6,864 nucleotides of DNA from an uncultured Gallionellaceae bacterium (lineage in GTDB: Bacteria; Pseudomonadota; Gammaproteobacteria; Burkholderiales; Sulfuricellaceae), in assembly GCA_937873435.1 (NCBI GenBank), contig CALMWM010000675.1, positions 1 to 6,864 of the forward strand, written 5' to 3'. The translations under genes were made by a program, and so were the position numbers. Positions 1 through 6,351 of this stretch are shown piece after piece (position 1 is the first letter of the stretch; each line of letters opens with the position of its first letter). A model generated the notes under the pieces. It saw only the letters and a program-made list of their open reading frames with translations, did no database searches and was not told the DNA's origin.

Positions 1-1334
1 GGCAACTGCTCGATGCCGACGTAGCTGGCGGGACGGTCGGGATCGCGGCCCAGCGCCTCGCGCATGGTTTCCTCGAACTTGGCCGGCAGCGCGGTTTCCA
101 GGCACACCAGCGGGATGCCGCTGTCGCGGTGCGCCAGCCCGACCCTGAGGCCGTCGGCGGTGTGGGTGTCGATCATCACGTTGTATTGCTGGTACACGCT
201 GCGGATGGTTTCGAGACGCTCGGCGTGGTGGCTGGCGCCGGATTCGACGCCGAATTCCTTCACCTTGGCGAAGTACGGGGTGTCCTTGAGGTCGAAATAG
301 CCGTCTTTTTCCAGGCGCGTCCAGAGTTCCTTGAGTACCTTGCCGTCGCGGCCCACCAGATCGTAGACGAAGCGCTCGAAATTCGACGCCTTGGTGATGT
401 CCATCGACGGGCTGCTGGTGTGTACGGTCTCGGGGCGCGGGCGATACACGCCGGTGCGGAAGAATTCGTCGAGCACGTCGTTCTCGTTGGTCGCGACGAT
501 CAGCTTGGCAATCGGCAGGCCCATCATGCGGGCGAGATGGCCGGCGCAGACGTTGCCGAAATTGCCGGACGGCACCGAGAACGAGACTTTTTCCTTATTG
601 CTCCTGGTCACCGCGAAATAAGCCTTGAAGTAATACACTACTTGCGCCGTGACGCGCGCCCAGTTGATCGAGTTGACCGCCCCGATCTTGTATTTTTCCT
701 TGAAGGCGAGATCGTTGGAGACCGCCTTGACGATGTCCTGACAGGCGTCGAACGGCGCCGTCACCGCCAGATTGTAGATGTTGGCGTCTTGCAGCGCGTA
801 CATCTGGGCGGTCTGGAACGGGCTCATCTTGCCCAGCGGCGACAGCATGAACACCTTGATGCCCTTCTTGCCGCGCATCGCGTATTCCGCCGCGCTGCCG
901 GTGTCGCCCGAAGTCGCGCCGAGGATGTTGAGCTCGGCGTTGTCCTTGGCCAGCACGTATTCGAACAGGTTGCCGAGGAACTGCATCGCCACGTCCTTGA
1001 ACGCCAGCGTCGGGCCGTAAGACAGGCCGAGAATATGCAAACCCGGCTCCAGTGTCTTCACCGGCGTGATTTCGTCGCTACCGAAAGCGGCGGCGGTGTA
1101 GGTCTTGTCGATCAGGCGCTTCAAGTCGTCCACCGGGATGTCGGTGGCAAAGCGCCGCATCACCTCGAACGCCAACTGGCGGTAGTCCATCCCGCGCATC
1201 GCGGCGAGTTCTTCCGCGGTCACCTTGGGGTAGGCGTCCGGCACGGCCAGACCGCCGTCCGGCGCGAGTCCGCCGAGCAGGATTTCGGTAAAGTTCTTGG
1301 GCGACATGCCGCCGCGGGTGCTCAAATATTTCAT
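1..1334 (-). CDS. thrC: Threonine synthase, 3' end cut by the window edge
   Basis: Threonine synthase is a cytoplasmic PLP enzyme that converts O-phospho-L-homoserine to L-threonine, the last step of the pathway. The visible 444 codons begin MKYLSTRGGMSPKNF and run open to base 3; the family is usually about 465-485 residues, so only the C-terminal tail is missing. The N-terminal part has the typical LAPDGGLAVP segment (residues 23-32). The PLP lysine is K113 in GPTLAFKDVAMQFL, followed by the ATSGDTGSAAEYA loop (140-152) and the SVPSGNFGNVCAGHLARMMG cofactor-phosphate region (253-272). This is the long fold-type II class found in proteobacteria. The start at 1334 fits homologue N-termini, although the upstream GCGAGAAA is a weak ribosome site. 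It lies 14 bases after the methyltransferase stop and is probably co-transcribed with it and with hom. Identification is very secure. Confidence 0.97.
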   Translation of the reverse strand, partial: MKYLSTRGGMSPKNFTEILLGGLAPDGGLAVPDAYPKVTAEELAAMRGMDYRQLAFEVMRRFATDIPVDDLKRLIDKTYTAAAFGSDEITPVKTLEPGLHILGLSYGPTLAFKDVAMQFLGNLFEYVLAKDNAELNILGATSGDTGSAAEYAMRGKKGIKVFMLSPLGKMSPFQTAQMYALQDANIYNLAVTAPFDACQDIVKAVSNDLAFKEKYKIGAVNSINWARVTAQVVYYFKAYFAVTRSNKEKVSFSVPSGNFGNVCAGHLARMMGLPIAKLIVATNENDVLDEFFRTGVYRPRPETVHTSSPSMDITKASNFERFVYDLVGRDGKVLKELWTRLEKDGYFDLKDTPYFAKVKEFGVESGASHHAERLETIRSVYQQYNVMIDTHTADGLRVGLAHRDSGIPLVCLETALPAKFEETMREALGRDPDRPASYVGIEQL

Positions 1335-1348
1335 GGTTTCTCGCTTGT

Positions 1349-2275
1349 TTAAATGGTGACGTAGTGTGCTCGCTGCTGCTCAACAAACAATGATTGTTGA
1401 CGTGCTTCATGCCTACCTACTGCCTCTGTATGACAAAAGTTTGTTATCAGCGCCTCCAGCATGGGGTGCCGAAGCTCCTCTGCTGCACCGACGTGGTAGT
1501 AATGCGCCTTGGTAAAAATATGAAAGTGATCCGATGCCCAATTTTTTTCAACTTGAATATTGGTTCTAAATTCATTGCTATGCCAAGTAGAAAGAATGAA
1601 TTTGCACGACAAATTGGCGAGCAAATCAGCTAAGTCAGCCTCGTCCCGATCTGACCATCCATTGAAATAATCTGTGTGTCTACCTGCGTAAGGAGGGTCT
1701 GCATATACGACATCATCGCGCTCCGCTGTTGCAATCGACTCCCTAAAATCGGCAACCTTAAATTCCCAATCAGAAACCGACAACACTCGGGAAATGGTTT
1801 GCACCTGATTCACGATCTTAGTGATGTAGGCTGGTGCGAACCTTTCTGGCTTTCGGCAAAATGGCACATTGAACCTGCCGGAGCGATTGAAGCGCATCAC
1901 GCCGTTGAAACACGACCTGTTCAAAAACAGGAAGTCAAAAGAGTTGGGCGCATTGTTGAAGCGCTCTCGCACCTCGTAAAAATACGCCTCTCCAACAGAG
2001 AGCAATTTTGCCCCTTGCTCGCTCAAGAATTCTCTAACTCCAAGCGAGGTTAGATAGCCTGATTGAATGTCTTTGTAGAACTGAATGATGTGAATGTTTG
2101 AATCACACAGTAATGCCCGTTTGGGCTGGAGATTTAAGGCGACCACACCGGAACCGCAAAACGGCTCGATCCATCGACCATCCGACAACTCTCCGGCCAT
2201 ATTGGCGATCTCAGCCACCAGCTTGGTTTTAATTCCCTGGCACTTGATCGGTGGAACGAGTGGCGGCGAACTCAT
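1349..2275 (-). CDS. EcoRV-type N6-adenine DNA methyltransferase (D12 class)
   Basis: This 308-residue protein is an S-adenosylmethionine-dependent adenine methyltransferase of the D12 (Dam) class, expected to protect host DNA from the endonuclease encoded just upstream. The SAM-binding motif is PFCGSG (38-43), a variant of FxGxG, and the catalytic motif IV is DPPY (193-196). From memory it aligns with M.EcoRV (298 residues) nearly end to end: VPPIKCQGIKTKLV (7-20), PKRALLCDSN (51-60), YEVRERFNN (100-108), LDFLFLNRSCFNG-like segment (113-125), FNVPFC (135-140), STWHSNEF (229-236) and YHVGAAE (260-266). By that kinship it should methylate an adenine of GATATC. The ATG overlaps the endonuclease TGA by 4 bases (ATGA), so translation is probably coupled, and GGAGAGGAAG (2283-2292) supplies a good ribosome site. 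The gene is more AT-rich than the flanking thr genes. The family call is secure; the exact target is inferred. Confidence 0.95.
   Translation of the reverse strand: MSSPPLVPPIKCQGIKTKLVAEIANMAGELSDGRWIEPFCGSGVVALNLQPKRALLCDSNIHIIQFYKDIQSGYLTSLGVREFLSEQGAKLLSVGEAYFYEVRERFNNAPNSFDFLFLNRSCFNGVMRFNRSGRFNVPFCRKPERFAPAYITKIVNQVQTISRVLSVSDWEFKVADFRESIATAERDDVVYADPPYAGRHTDYFNGWSDRDEADLADLLANLSCKFILSTWHSNEFRTNIQVEKNWASDHFHIFTKAHYYHVGAAEELRHPMLEALITNFCHTEAVGRHEARQQSLFVEQQRAHYVTI
2272..2275 (-). promoter_or_regulatory. ATGA stop-start overlap between endonuclease and methyltransferase
   Basis: Read on the minus strand, the methyltransferase ATG (2275-2273) and the endonuclease TGA (2274-2272) share two bases in the tetranucleotide ATGA. 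Such overlaps usually mean that ribosomes finishing the first gene start the second. The purine-rich GGAGAGGAAG at 2283-2292 lies inside the endonuclease end and can also recruit ribosomes directly. Confidence 0.9.
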
Positions 2276-3147
2276 TGTGCATCTTCCTCTCCACTCGGCT
2301 CGTCATCACCAAGCGCGGAAATTTCTTTTTCGTATTTACGCAACGTATCAACTCCTCGTTGCTTGTATTCGAGGTAAGTTTTCAAATTGGTATATGGGCG
2401 TTCAATGTCTAATGTCTTGGCCATATCCTTGGTCAAATAGAACATCCAGTAGTCGTCATAAACTTCCTCGCCCAGCTTTGCAAAAACACCCGAGCCATTC
2501 AATAGGTGGTCAATTCGCGCAATAGAGCCGATATTTTTGGTGTTCCCACTTCCCGGCCTAGATGCTGCAATGCGATATTTTGGTTGTGCGAAGAATTGGA
2601 AATCTTTGATGACTGATGGAATTTTTTTAATGTCTTTCAGCTCGTACTGCTTTCTTTCATCAATTGCATTTGCGGGCTTTGAATAAATCACACCCAGTAC
2701 AAAATGCCCTTGATACTCGCCATACGGATACAGCGTATTCTTCTGGCTCTTGCGATTGCGGAAGTATCCTGTGAATGCGCCTAGTGTCATGCCATTCACA
2801 TTCGCATCATCAACTCGGTAAGTGCTTTTTATATCGACAGCGAATTTGTTTCCAGTATTCTTATCGACAAACGTAAGGTCTGGGTAAAAGTTCTGATGCG
2901 GCGACAATTCGATTTCCAGGCCATGCTGCTTACCGAACTCCACGAACATCGGAAAAAGCAGCAACTCAAGAACCTTTGAAACAATTTTTGTATCAACCGA
3001 AATGGTGTAGATGCGCTGATATACATCAATGAACCCTTTGATGATCCAGTCACCCTCGTTGGTCGCAACGGCGTCAGCAAATGACTCGGCATGAGACTGC
3101 AAATATCTCAAAAACTGTTCTGCGGTCATGCCGCTATATTTTGTCAT
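2272..3147 (-). CDS. EcoRV-type Type II restriction endonuclease
   Basis: This 291-residue protein is a homologue of the homodimeric, Mg-dependent restriction endonuclease EcoRV, which cuts GATATC to blunt ends. Matches recalled from EcoRV: DTKIVSKVLEL (52-62) for DTKVLSTIFEL, with E61 at EcoRV E45; HQNFYPD (84-90) for the Q-loop and D74; AVDIKSTY (103-110) for D90 and K92, giving the catalytic set D90, D105 and K107; TLGAFTGYFRN (121-131); and GSGNTKNIGSI (199-209), differing at one residue from the EcoRV recognition loop GSGNTTNIGSI. It is longer than EcoRV (245 residues): about 16 extra residues at the N-terminus and an acidic tail of about 25 residues rich in D and E. The start at 3147 is favoured by GGAAAAG (3154-3160) 6 bases upstream; M7 has no such site. 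It begins 3 bases after the hom stop. Base composition is unlike its neighbours (20 G+C in 60 bases at 2581-2640), suggesting transfer. Confidence 0.94.
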   Translation of the reverse strand: MTKYSGMTAEQFLRYLQSHAESFADAVATNEGDWIIKGFIDVYQRIYTISVDTKIVSKVLELLLFPMFVEFGKQHGLEIELSPHQNFYPDLTFVDKNTGNKFAVDIKSTYRVDDANVNGMTLGAFTGYFRNRKSQKNTLYPYGEYQGHFVLGVIYSKPANAIDERKQYELKDIKKIPSVIKDFQFFAQPKYRIAASRPGSGNTKNIGSIARIDHLLNGSGVFAKLGEEVYDDYWMFYLTKDMAKTLDIERPYTNLKTYLEYKQRGVDTLRKYEKEISALGDDEPSGEEDAQ

Positions 3148-3150
3148 TGG

Positions 3151-4464
3151 CTACTTTTCCAATTCTTCCAGCCGTATCCGCGTCACCTTGCCGGCGATGG
3201 TCGACAACGCCTCGATCTTGGCGATGGCCTGGTCGATGTTTTTTTCCACGGTTTCGTGGGTGAGCATGATGATATTCACTTGCTCCTCGCCTTCCGACGG
3301 CTCTTTCTGGATCATCGCGTCGATGGATATTTCCAGGTCGGCCAGGATGCGCGTCAGATCGGCCAGCACGCCCGGTTTGTCGAAGGCGCGCATCCTCAGG
3401 TAGTACGAGGTGCGCACTTCGCTGATCGGCAGGATCGGGGTGTCGGACAACGCATCCGGCTGGAACGCCAGGTGCGGCACGCGGTGTTCCGGGTCGGCGG
3501 TGTGCATCCGCGTCACGTCGACCAGGTCGGCCACCACCGCGCTGGCGGTCGGTTCGGCACCGGCGCCGCGCCCGTAGTACATGGTCGCACCGACCGCGTC
3601 GCCCTTGACCAGCACGGCGTTCATCACCCCTTCGACGTTGGCGATCAGGCGCTTGGTCGGGATCAGCGTGGGGTGCACGCGCAGTTCGATGCCGTTGGGG
3701 GTGCGCTTGGTGATGCCGAGCAGCTTGATGCGGTAGCCCAGTTCTTCGGCGTACTGGATGTCTTCGCGGGTCAGCTTGGAAATCCCCTCGGTGTAAGCCT
3801 TGTCGAACTGCATCGGGATGCCGAAACCGATGGCCGACATGATCATCAGCTTGTGCGCGGCGTCGATGCCTTCGATGTCGAAGGTCGGGTCGGCCTCGGC
3901 GTAGCCCAGCTCCTGGGCCTGTTTCAGCACGGTGTCGAAGGACAGGCCCTTATCGCGCATTTCGGAAAGGATGAAGTTGGTGGTGCCGTTGATGATGCCG
4001 GCGATCCACTCGATGCGGTTGGCGGTCAGGCCTTCGCGCAGCGCCTTGATGATCGGGATGCCGCCCGCTACGGCAGCCTCGAAGGCCACCATCACGCCCT
4101 TGTCCTGGGCGGCCTTGAAAATCTCGTTGCCGTGCAGCGCCAGCAGCGCCTTGTTGGCGGTGACCACGTGCTTGCCGTTGGCGATGGCCTTCAGCACCAG
4201 CTCCTTGGACAGCGTATAGCCGCCGATCAGTTCGACCACGATATCGATGTCCGGGTTGTTGACCACCTCGAACGGATCGGTGACGATTTCCAGTTCGTTG
4301 CCCGCCAGCTTGCGGGCTTTTTCCAGGTCGCGCACCGCCGCCATCGTGACGCGAATCTCGCGCCCGGCGCGGCGCGTGATTTCACTGGCGTTGCGGCGCA
4401 ATACCGTGAGCGTGCCGCCGCCGACAGTGCCCAGGCCTAATAGTCCTACGTTGATGGGTTTCAT
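3151..4464 (-). CDS. hom: Homoserine dehydrogenase
   Basis: Homoserine dehydrogenase reduces L-aspartate 4-semialdehyde to L-homoserine with NAD(P)H in the cytoplasm, the branch step towards threonine and methionine. The 437 residues have the three usual parts. The Rossmann nucleotide-binding domain carries GLGTVG at 10-15 and the catalytic K105 in VTANKALLA. The substrate domain carries IINGTTNF (158-164 region) and the signature GYAEADPTFDIEGIDAAHK (187-205), where E190, D201 and K205 correspond to the catalytic and substrate-binding residues known in yeast. A C-terminal ACT domain (about 353-437, starting SYYLRMRAFDKPGV) is the usual site of threonine feedback inhibition. This is the monofunctional form without an aspartokinase domain. 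The start is supported by AAGGA (4470-4474) 5 bases upstream. It lies 103 bases after alaA and 3 bases before the endonuclease, in the place where thrC would be expected. Confidence 0.98.
   Translation of the reverse strand: MKPINVGLLGLGTVGGGTLTVLRRNASEITRRAGREIRVTMAAVRDLEKARKLAGNELEIVTDPFEVVNNPDIDIVVELIGGYTLSKELVLKAIANGKHVVTANKALLALHGNEIFKAAQDKGVMVAFEAAVAGGIPIIKALREGLTANRIEWIAGIINGTTNFILSEMRDKGLSFDTVLKQAQELGYAEADPTFDIEGIDAAHKLMIMSAIGFGIPMQFDKAYTEGISKLTREDIQYAEELGYRIKLLGITKRTPNGIELRVHPTLIPTKRLIANVEGVMNAVLVKGDAVGATMYYGRGAGAEPTASAVVADLVDVTRMHTADPEHRVPHLAFQPDALSDTPILPISEVRTSYYLRMRAFDKPGVLADLTRILADLEISIDAMIQKEPSEGEEQVNIIMLTHETVEKNIDQAIAKIEALSTIAGKVTRIRLEELEK
3154..3160 (-). promoter_or_regulatory. 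Ribosome binding site of the endonuclease, inside the hom 3' end
   Basis: On the minus strand the hom gene ends GGAAAAG TAG, then CCA, then the endonuclease ATG. The GGAAAAG is 6 bases from the ATG, so the last hom codons double as the ribosome site for the endonuclease. This supports the start at 3147 and suggests that hom translation termination and endonuclease initiation are linked. Confidence 0.6.
4240..4245. other. GATATC, the predicted target of the cassette, within hom
   Basis: Scanning the window shows one GATATC, here, on both strands since it is palindromic. If the restriction-modification pair has EcoRV specificity, this site in the host's own hom gene should carry N6-methyladenine. 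The hexamer itself is seen directly; its role is inferred. Confidence 0.6.
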
Positions 4465-4481
4465 GTTTTTCCTTAAAAGCA

Positions 4482-4572
4482 GGGGCTAGAGGCTAGAGAC
4501 TAGAGACTAGAAAAATCCAGGCGCAAAACGCCGCATCTCCTAGCCCCTAGCCTCTCCCCCCTAGCCTCTAGG
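4482..4572. repeat. Inverted array of CTAG heptamers between alaA and hom
   Basis: Two blocks of 7-base tandem units face each other. On the plus strand the left block has CTAG at 4486, 4493, 4500 and 4507 (units CTAGAGG, CTAGAGA, CTAGAGA, CTAGAAA). The right block has CTAG at 4540, 4547, 4561 and 4568 (units CTAGCCC, CTAGCCT, a decayed CTCCCCC at 4554, CTAGCCT). The right block is the reverse complement of the left type: CTAGAGGCTAG at 4486-4496 pairs perfectly with CTAGCCTCTAG at 4561-4571. In the middle GGCG (4520-4523) and CGCC (4529-4532) form a small hairpin with a 5-base loop. The alaA stop codon TAG lies inside the last unit. In RNA the whole region could fold into a long imperfect hairpin between the two genes. 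Confidence 0.85.
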
Positions 4573-5794
4573 TTGTATGCCTCTTGCGGTAATTTTCCAG
4601 GAAGCGCGCAATCCGGTTGATCGCCTCGGTCAGGTCGTCCATATTGGGCAGGAACACCACCCGGAAATGGTCGGGATTCGGCCAGTTGAAGCCGCTGCCC
4701 TGCACCAGCAGGACTTTTTCCTCAAGCAGCAGTTCGAGGATGAACTGCTGGTCGTCGTCGATCGGGTACATTTTCGGGTCGAGGCGCGGGAACAGGTACA
4801 TCGCGCCCTGCGGTTTAGTGCAGGACACCCCGGGAATATCGTTCAGCATCTGCCACGCCAAATCGCGCTGGCGGCACAGCCGACCGCCCGGCGCCACCAG
4901 GTCGTCGATGCTCTGGTAACCGCCCAACGCGGTCTGGATCGCGAATTGCGCCGGCACGTTGGAACACAAGCGCATCGAGGCCAGCATGGTCAGCCCTTCG
5001 ATATAGTCCCGGGCGTGGCGCTTCTCGCCGGACACCGACAGCCAGCCGGCGCGGTAACCGGCGGCGCGGTAATTCTTGGACAAGCCGTTGAAGGTCACGA
5101 ACAGCACATCGTCGGCCAGCGAGGCGATCGAGGTATGGACATTGCCGTCGTACAGCACCTTGTCGTAGATTTCGTCGGCATAGATGATCAGCTGGTGCTG
5201 ACGGGCGATCTCGACGATTTCCTTGAGCAGTTCCACCGGATACAGCGCACCGGTCGGATTGTTCGGATTGATGATGACGATGGCGCGGGTATTGGCATTG
5301 ATCTTGCCGCGAATATCGTTCAGGTCGGGCAGCCAGCCGCTCCCCTCGTCGCACAGGTAATGGTGCGCCGCGCCGCCTGCCAGGGTCACCGCGGCGGTCC
5401 ACAACGGATAGTCGGGCGCCGGCACCAGCACCTCGTCGCCATTGTTGAGCAGCGCCTGCATCGCCATCACGATCAGTTCGGACACCCCGTTGCCGATGTA
5501 GATGTCCTCCATCTGCACGTCGGGAATGCCCTTTTGCTGGGTGTAGTGCATGATCGCCTTGCGTGCGGCGAACAAGCCCTTGGAATCGGAATAGCCGGAA
5601 GCATTGGGCAGATTCATGATCACGTCGTGGACGATCTCCTCCGGCGCCTCGAAACCGAACGCGGCAGGGTTGCCGATGTTCAGCTTGATGATGCGGTGCC
5701 CCTCTCCCTCCATCTGGCGCGCGCGTTCCATCACCGGTCCGCGGATGTCGTAGCAGACGTTGTTGAGTTTGGTGGATTTGAGAACGGGTTGCAT
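4568..5794 (-). CDS. alaA: Pyridoxal-phosphate aminotransferase, glutamate-pyruvate (alanine) type
   Basis: This class I aminotransferase most likely makes alanine from pyruvate and glutamate in the cytoplasm. The 408 residues match E. coli AlaA (YfbQ, 405 residues) from memory almost end to end: NVCYDIRGPV (12-21), LNIGNPAAFGF (38-48), DIYIGNGVSELIV (97-109), PAPDYPLWTAAV (125-136, with Y129), IINPNNPTGA (174-183), YADEIYDK (205-212), the PLP lysine K240 in FNGLSKNYRAAGYRAGW, ASMRLCSNVPAQFAIQTALG (272-291) and DHFRVVFLP (375-383, with R378). The frame stays open upstream to an ATG at 5905, but homologues begin at the MQPVLKSTKL chosen here, and AAGGA at 5806-5810 lies 11 bases upstream, a slightly long spacing. 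It is the first gene of the alaA-hom-thrC run. The stop falls in the heptamer repeat. Substrate preference is inferred from the family. Confidence 0.95.
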   Translation of the reverse strand: MQPVLKSTKLNNVCYDIRGPVMERARQMEGEGHRIIKLNIGNPAAFGFEAPEEIVHDVIMNLPNASGYSDSKGLFAARKAIMHYTQQKGIPDVQMEDIYIGNGVSELIVMAMQALLNNGDEVLVPAPDYPLWTAAVTLAGGAAHHYLCDEGSGWLPDLNDIRGKINANTRAIVIINPNNPTGALYPVELLKEIVEIARQHQLIIYADEIYDKVLYDGNVHTSIASLADDVLFVTFNGLSKNYRAAGYRAGWLSVSGEKRHARDYIEGLTMLASMRLCSNVPAQFAIQTALGGYQSIDDLVAPGGRLCRQRDLAWQMLNDIPGVSCTKPQGAMYLFPRLDPKMYPIDDDQQFILELLLEEKVLLVQGSGFNWPNPDHFRVVFLPNMDDLTEAINRIARFLENYRKRHTT

Positions 5795-5805
5795 GGGGGG
5801 CTGTT

Positions 5806-5810
5806 TCCTT
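5806..5810 (-). promoter_or_regulatory. Ribosome binding site that sets the alaA start
   Basis: AAGGA on the minus strand stands 11 bases before the ATG at 5794-5792. In-frame ATGs at 5830 and 5905 have no comparable site, and homologous proteins begin at the downstream position. The spacing is longer than ideal, with a run of six C residues in between. Confidence 0.55.
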
Positions 5811-5872
5811 CGTTTCCGTTGATGCCTCATGGTAGTGCAATCGCTGGACGCATGGTTGGGCTGATCAAAAGG

Positions 5873-5878
5873 TATAAT
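5873..5878 (+). promoter_or_regulatory. Perfect TATAAT -10 box for the Mth938-like gene
   Basis: TATAAT fits the sigma-70 -10 consensus in full and would start RNA at about 5885, leaving a 5' leader of about 30 bases before the ATG at 5917. No good -35 hexamer stands 16-18 bases upstream (around 5849-5856 the sequence is ACGCATGG), so it may need an activator or be a weak promoter. The divergent alaA promoter must lie in the same 122-base gap, but I could not place it. Confidence 0.6.
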
Positions 5879-5916
5879 GTTACCCGAGCGCACCCCGCGC
5901 CGCAATTGGAGTCCGC

Positions 5917-6285
5917 ATGAAGCTGAACCTCGCCGCTGCCGGCGTAAGCAACCTGTTCACCGCCTACGGCGAAGGCTACGTGGTGGTCAACCGGACGCGC
6001 CACGAAGTTAGCCTGATCGTTTTGCCCGACGCCCCAGTCGAACCCTGGGCGCCGCACAGCGTGGAAGAATTGAGCGAAGCGCATCTCGTACCGATACTCG
6101 CCCACGCCCCGGAAATCATCCTGCTGGGAACCGGCGCCAAACTGCAATTCCCCACCCGCGAAATCCGCATAGCCCTTGCTGCCATGCAGATCGGCGTGGA
6201 AATCATGGACACCTTCGCCGCCTGCCGCACCTACAACATCCTGGCCGGAGAAGGCCGCAAGGTTGCCGCAGCATTACTGGTGTAA
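5917..6285 (+). CDS. Mth938-like (DUF498 family) small protein of unknown function
   Basis: This 122-residue protein has the hallmarks of the Mth938-like domain family, whose mitochondrial member NDUFAF3 helps assemble respiratory complex I; the bacterial members have no settled function. Features seen: an N-terminal strand-rich part with YGEGYVVVN (17-25), LVLP-type segment LIVLPDAP (33-40), EIILLGTGAKLQFP (66-79) and the conserved end MQIGVEIMDTFAACRTYNIL (90-109), then AGEGRKVAAAL (110-120). There is no signal peptide or membrane segment, so it is probably cytoplasmic. The length is normal for the family. GGAG at 5908-5911 lies 5 bases before the ATG, and TATAAT at 5873 provides a promoter. 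It is divergent from alaA and its stop is 29 bases before the decayed CRISPR repeat. No clear terminator follows. The family call is fairly sure; the role is unknown. Confidence 0.87.
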   Translation: MKLNLAAAGVSNLFTAYGEGYVVVNRTRHEVSLIVLPDAPVEPWAPHSVEELSEAHLVPILAHAPEIILLGTGAKLQFPTREIRIALAAMQIGVEIMDTFAACRTYNILAGEGRKVAAALLV

Positions 6286-6314
6286 AGGGCCGGTTATTAC
6301 AGTCGGCGCAGTTC

Positions 6315-6351
6315 GGTTCTATTTTCGCTTGTCGTGAAAGGCAGGCGCTAC
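6315..6351 (-). repeat. Decayed terminal CRISPR repeat
   Basis: Aligned without gaps to the 37-base consensus, this unit matches at 28 positions. The last 13 bases on the plus strand (GGCAGGCGCTAC and the base before) are intact, while the half that would give the ATTGAAAC handle and one hairpin arm has changed. It is followed by a spacer of normal length (6352-6386). Decay of the repeat farthest from the leader is a general feature of arrays. Confidence 0.85.

Noticed and set aside
129..1352. A 407-codon open frame on the plus strand opposite thrC
   Set aside because: The protein is a low-complexity run rich in R, H, V, D and G with no family resemblance. It is the antisense shadow of a GC-rich gene whose minus-strand product is clearly threonine synthase.
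1335..3150. Target-site duplication or inverted ends flanking the restriction-modification pair
   Set aside because: Comparing the bases around 1335-1360 with those around 3141-3165 shows no convincing direct or inverted match, and no transposase or integrase is present.
3091..4440. A 449-codon open frame on the plus strand opposite hom and the endonuclease start
   Set aside because: Composition is again that of an antisense shadow, and the minus strand encodes a complete homoserine dehydrogenase with all catalytic residues.
5795..5905. A 37-residue N-terminal extension of alaA from the ATG at 5905
   Set aside because: The extension has no counterpart in AlaA, runs through the divergent promoter region, and its ATG lacks a ribosome site.
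4577..5920. A 447-codon open frame on the plus strand opposite alaA
   Set aside because: It has no recognisable domain and overlaps the whole of a well-matched aminotransferase. The length comes from third-position GC bias.
5827..6147. A 106-codon frame on the minus strand inside the Mth938-like gene
   Set aside because: The plus-strand product matches a known family over its whole length with a promoter and ribosome site; this frame resembles nothing.
6286..6314. Possible terminator after the Mth938-like gene
   Set aside because: I see no GC-rich stem followed by a T run in these 29 bases.
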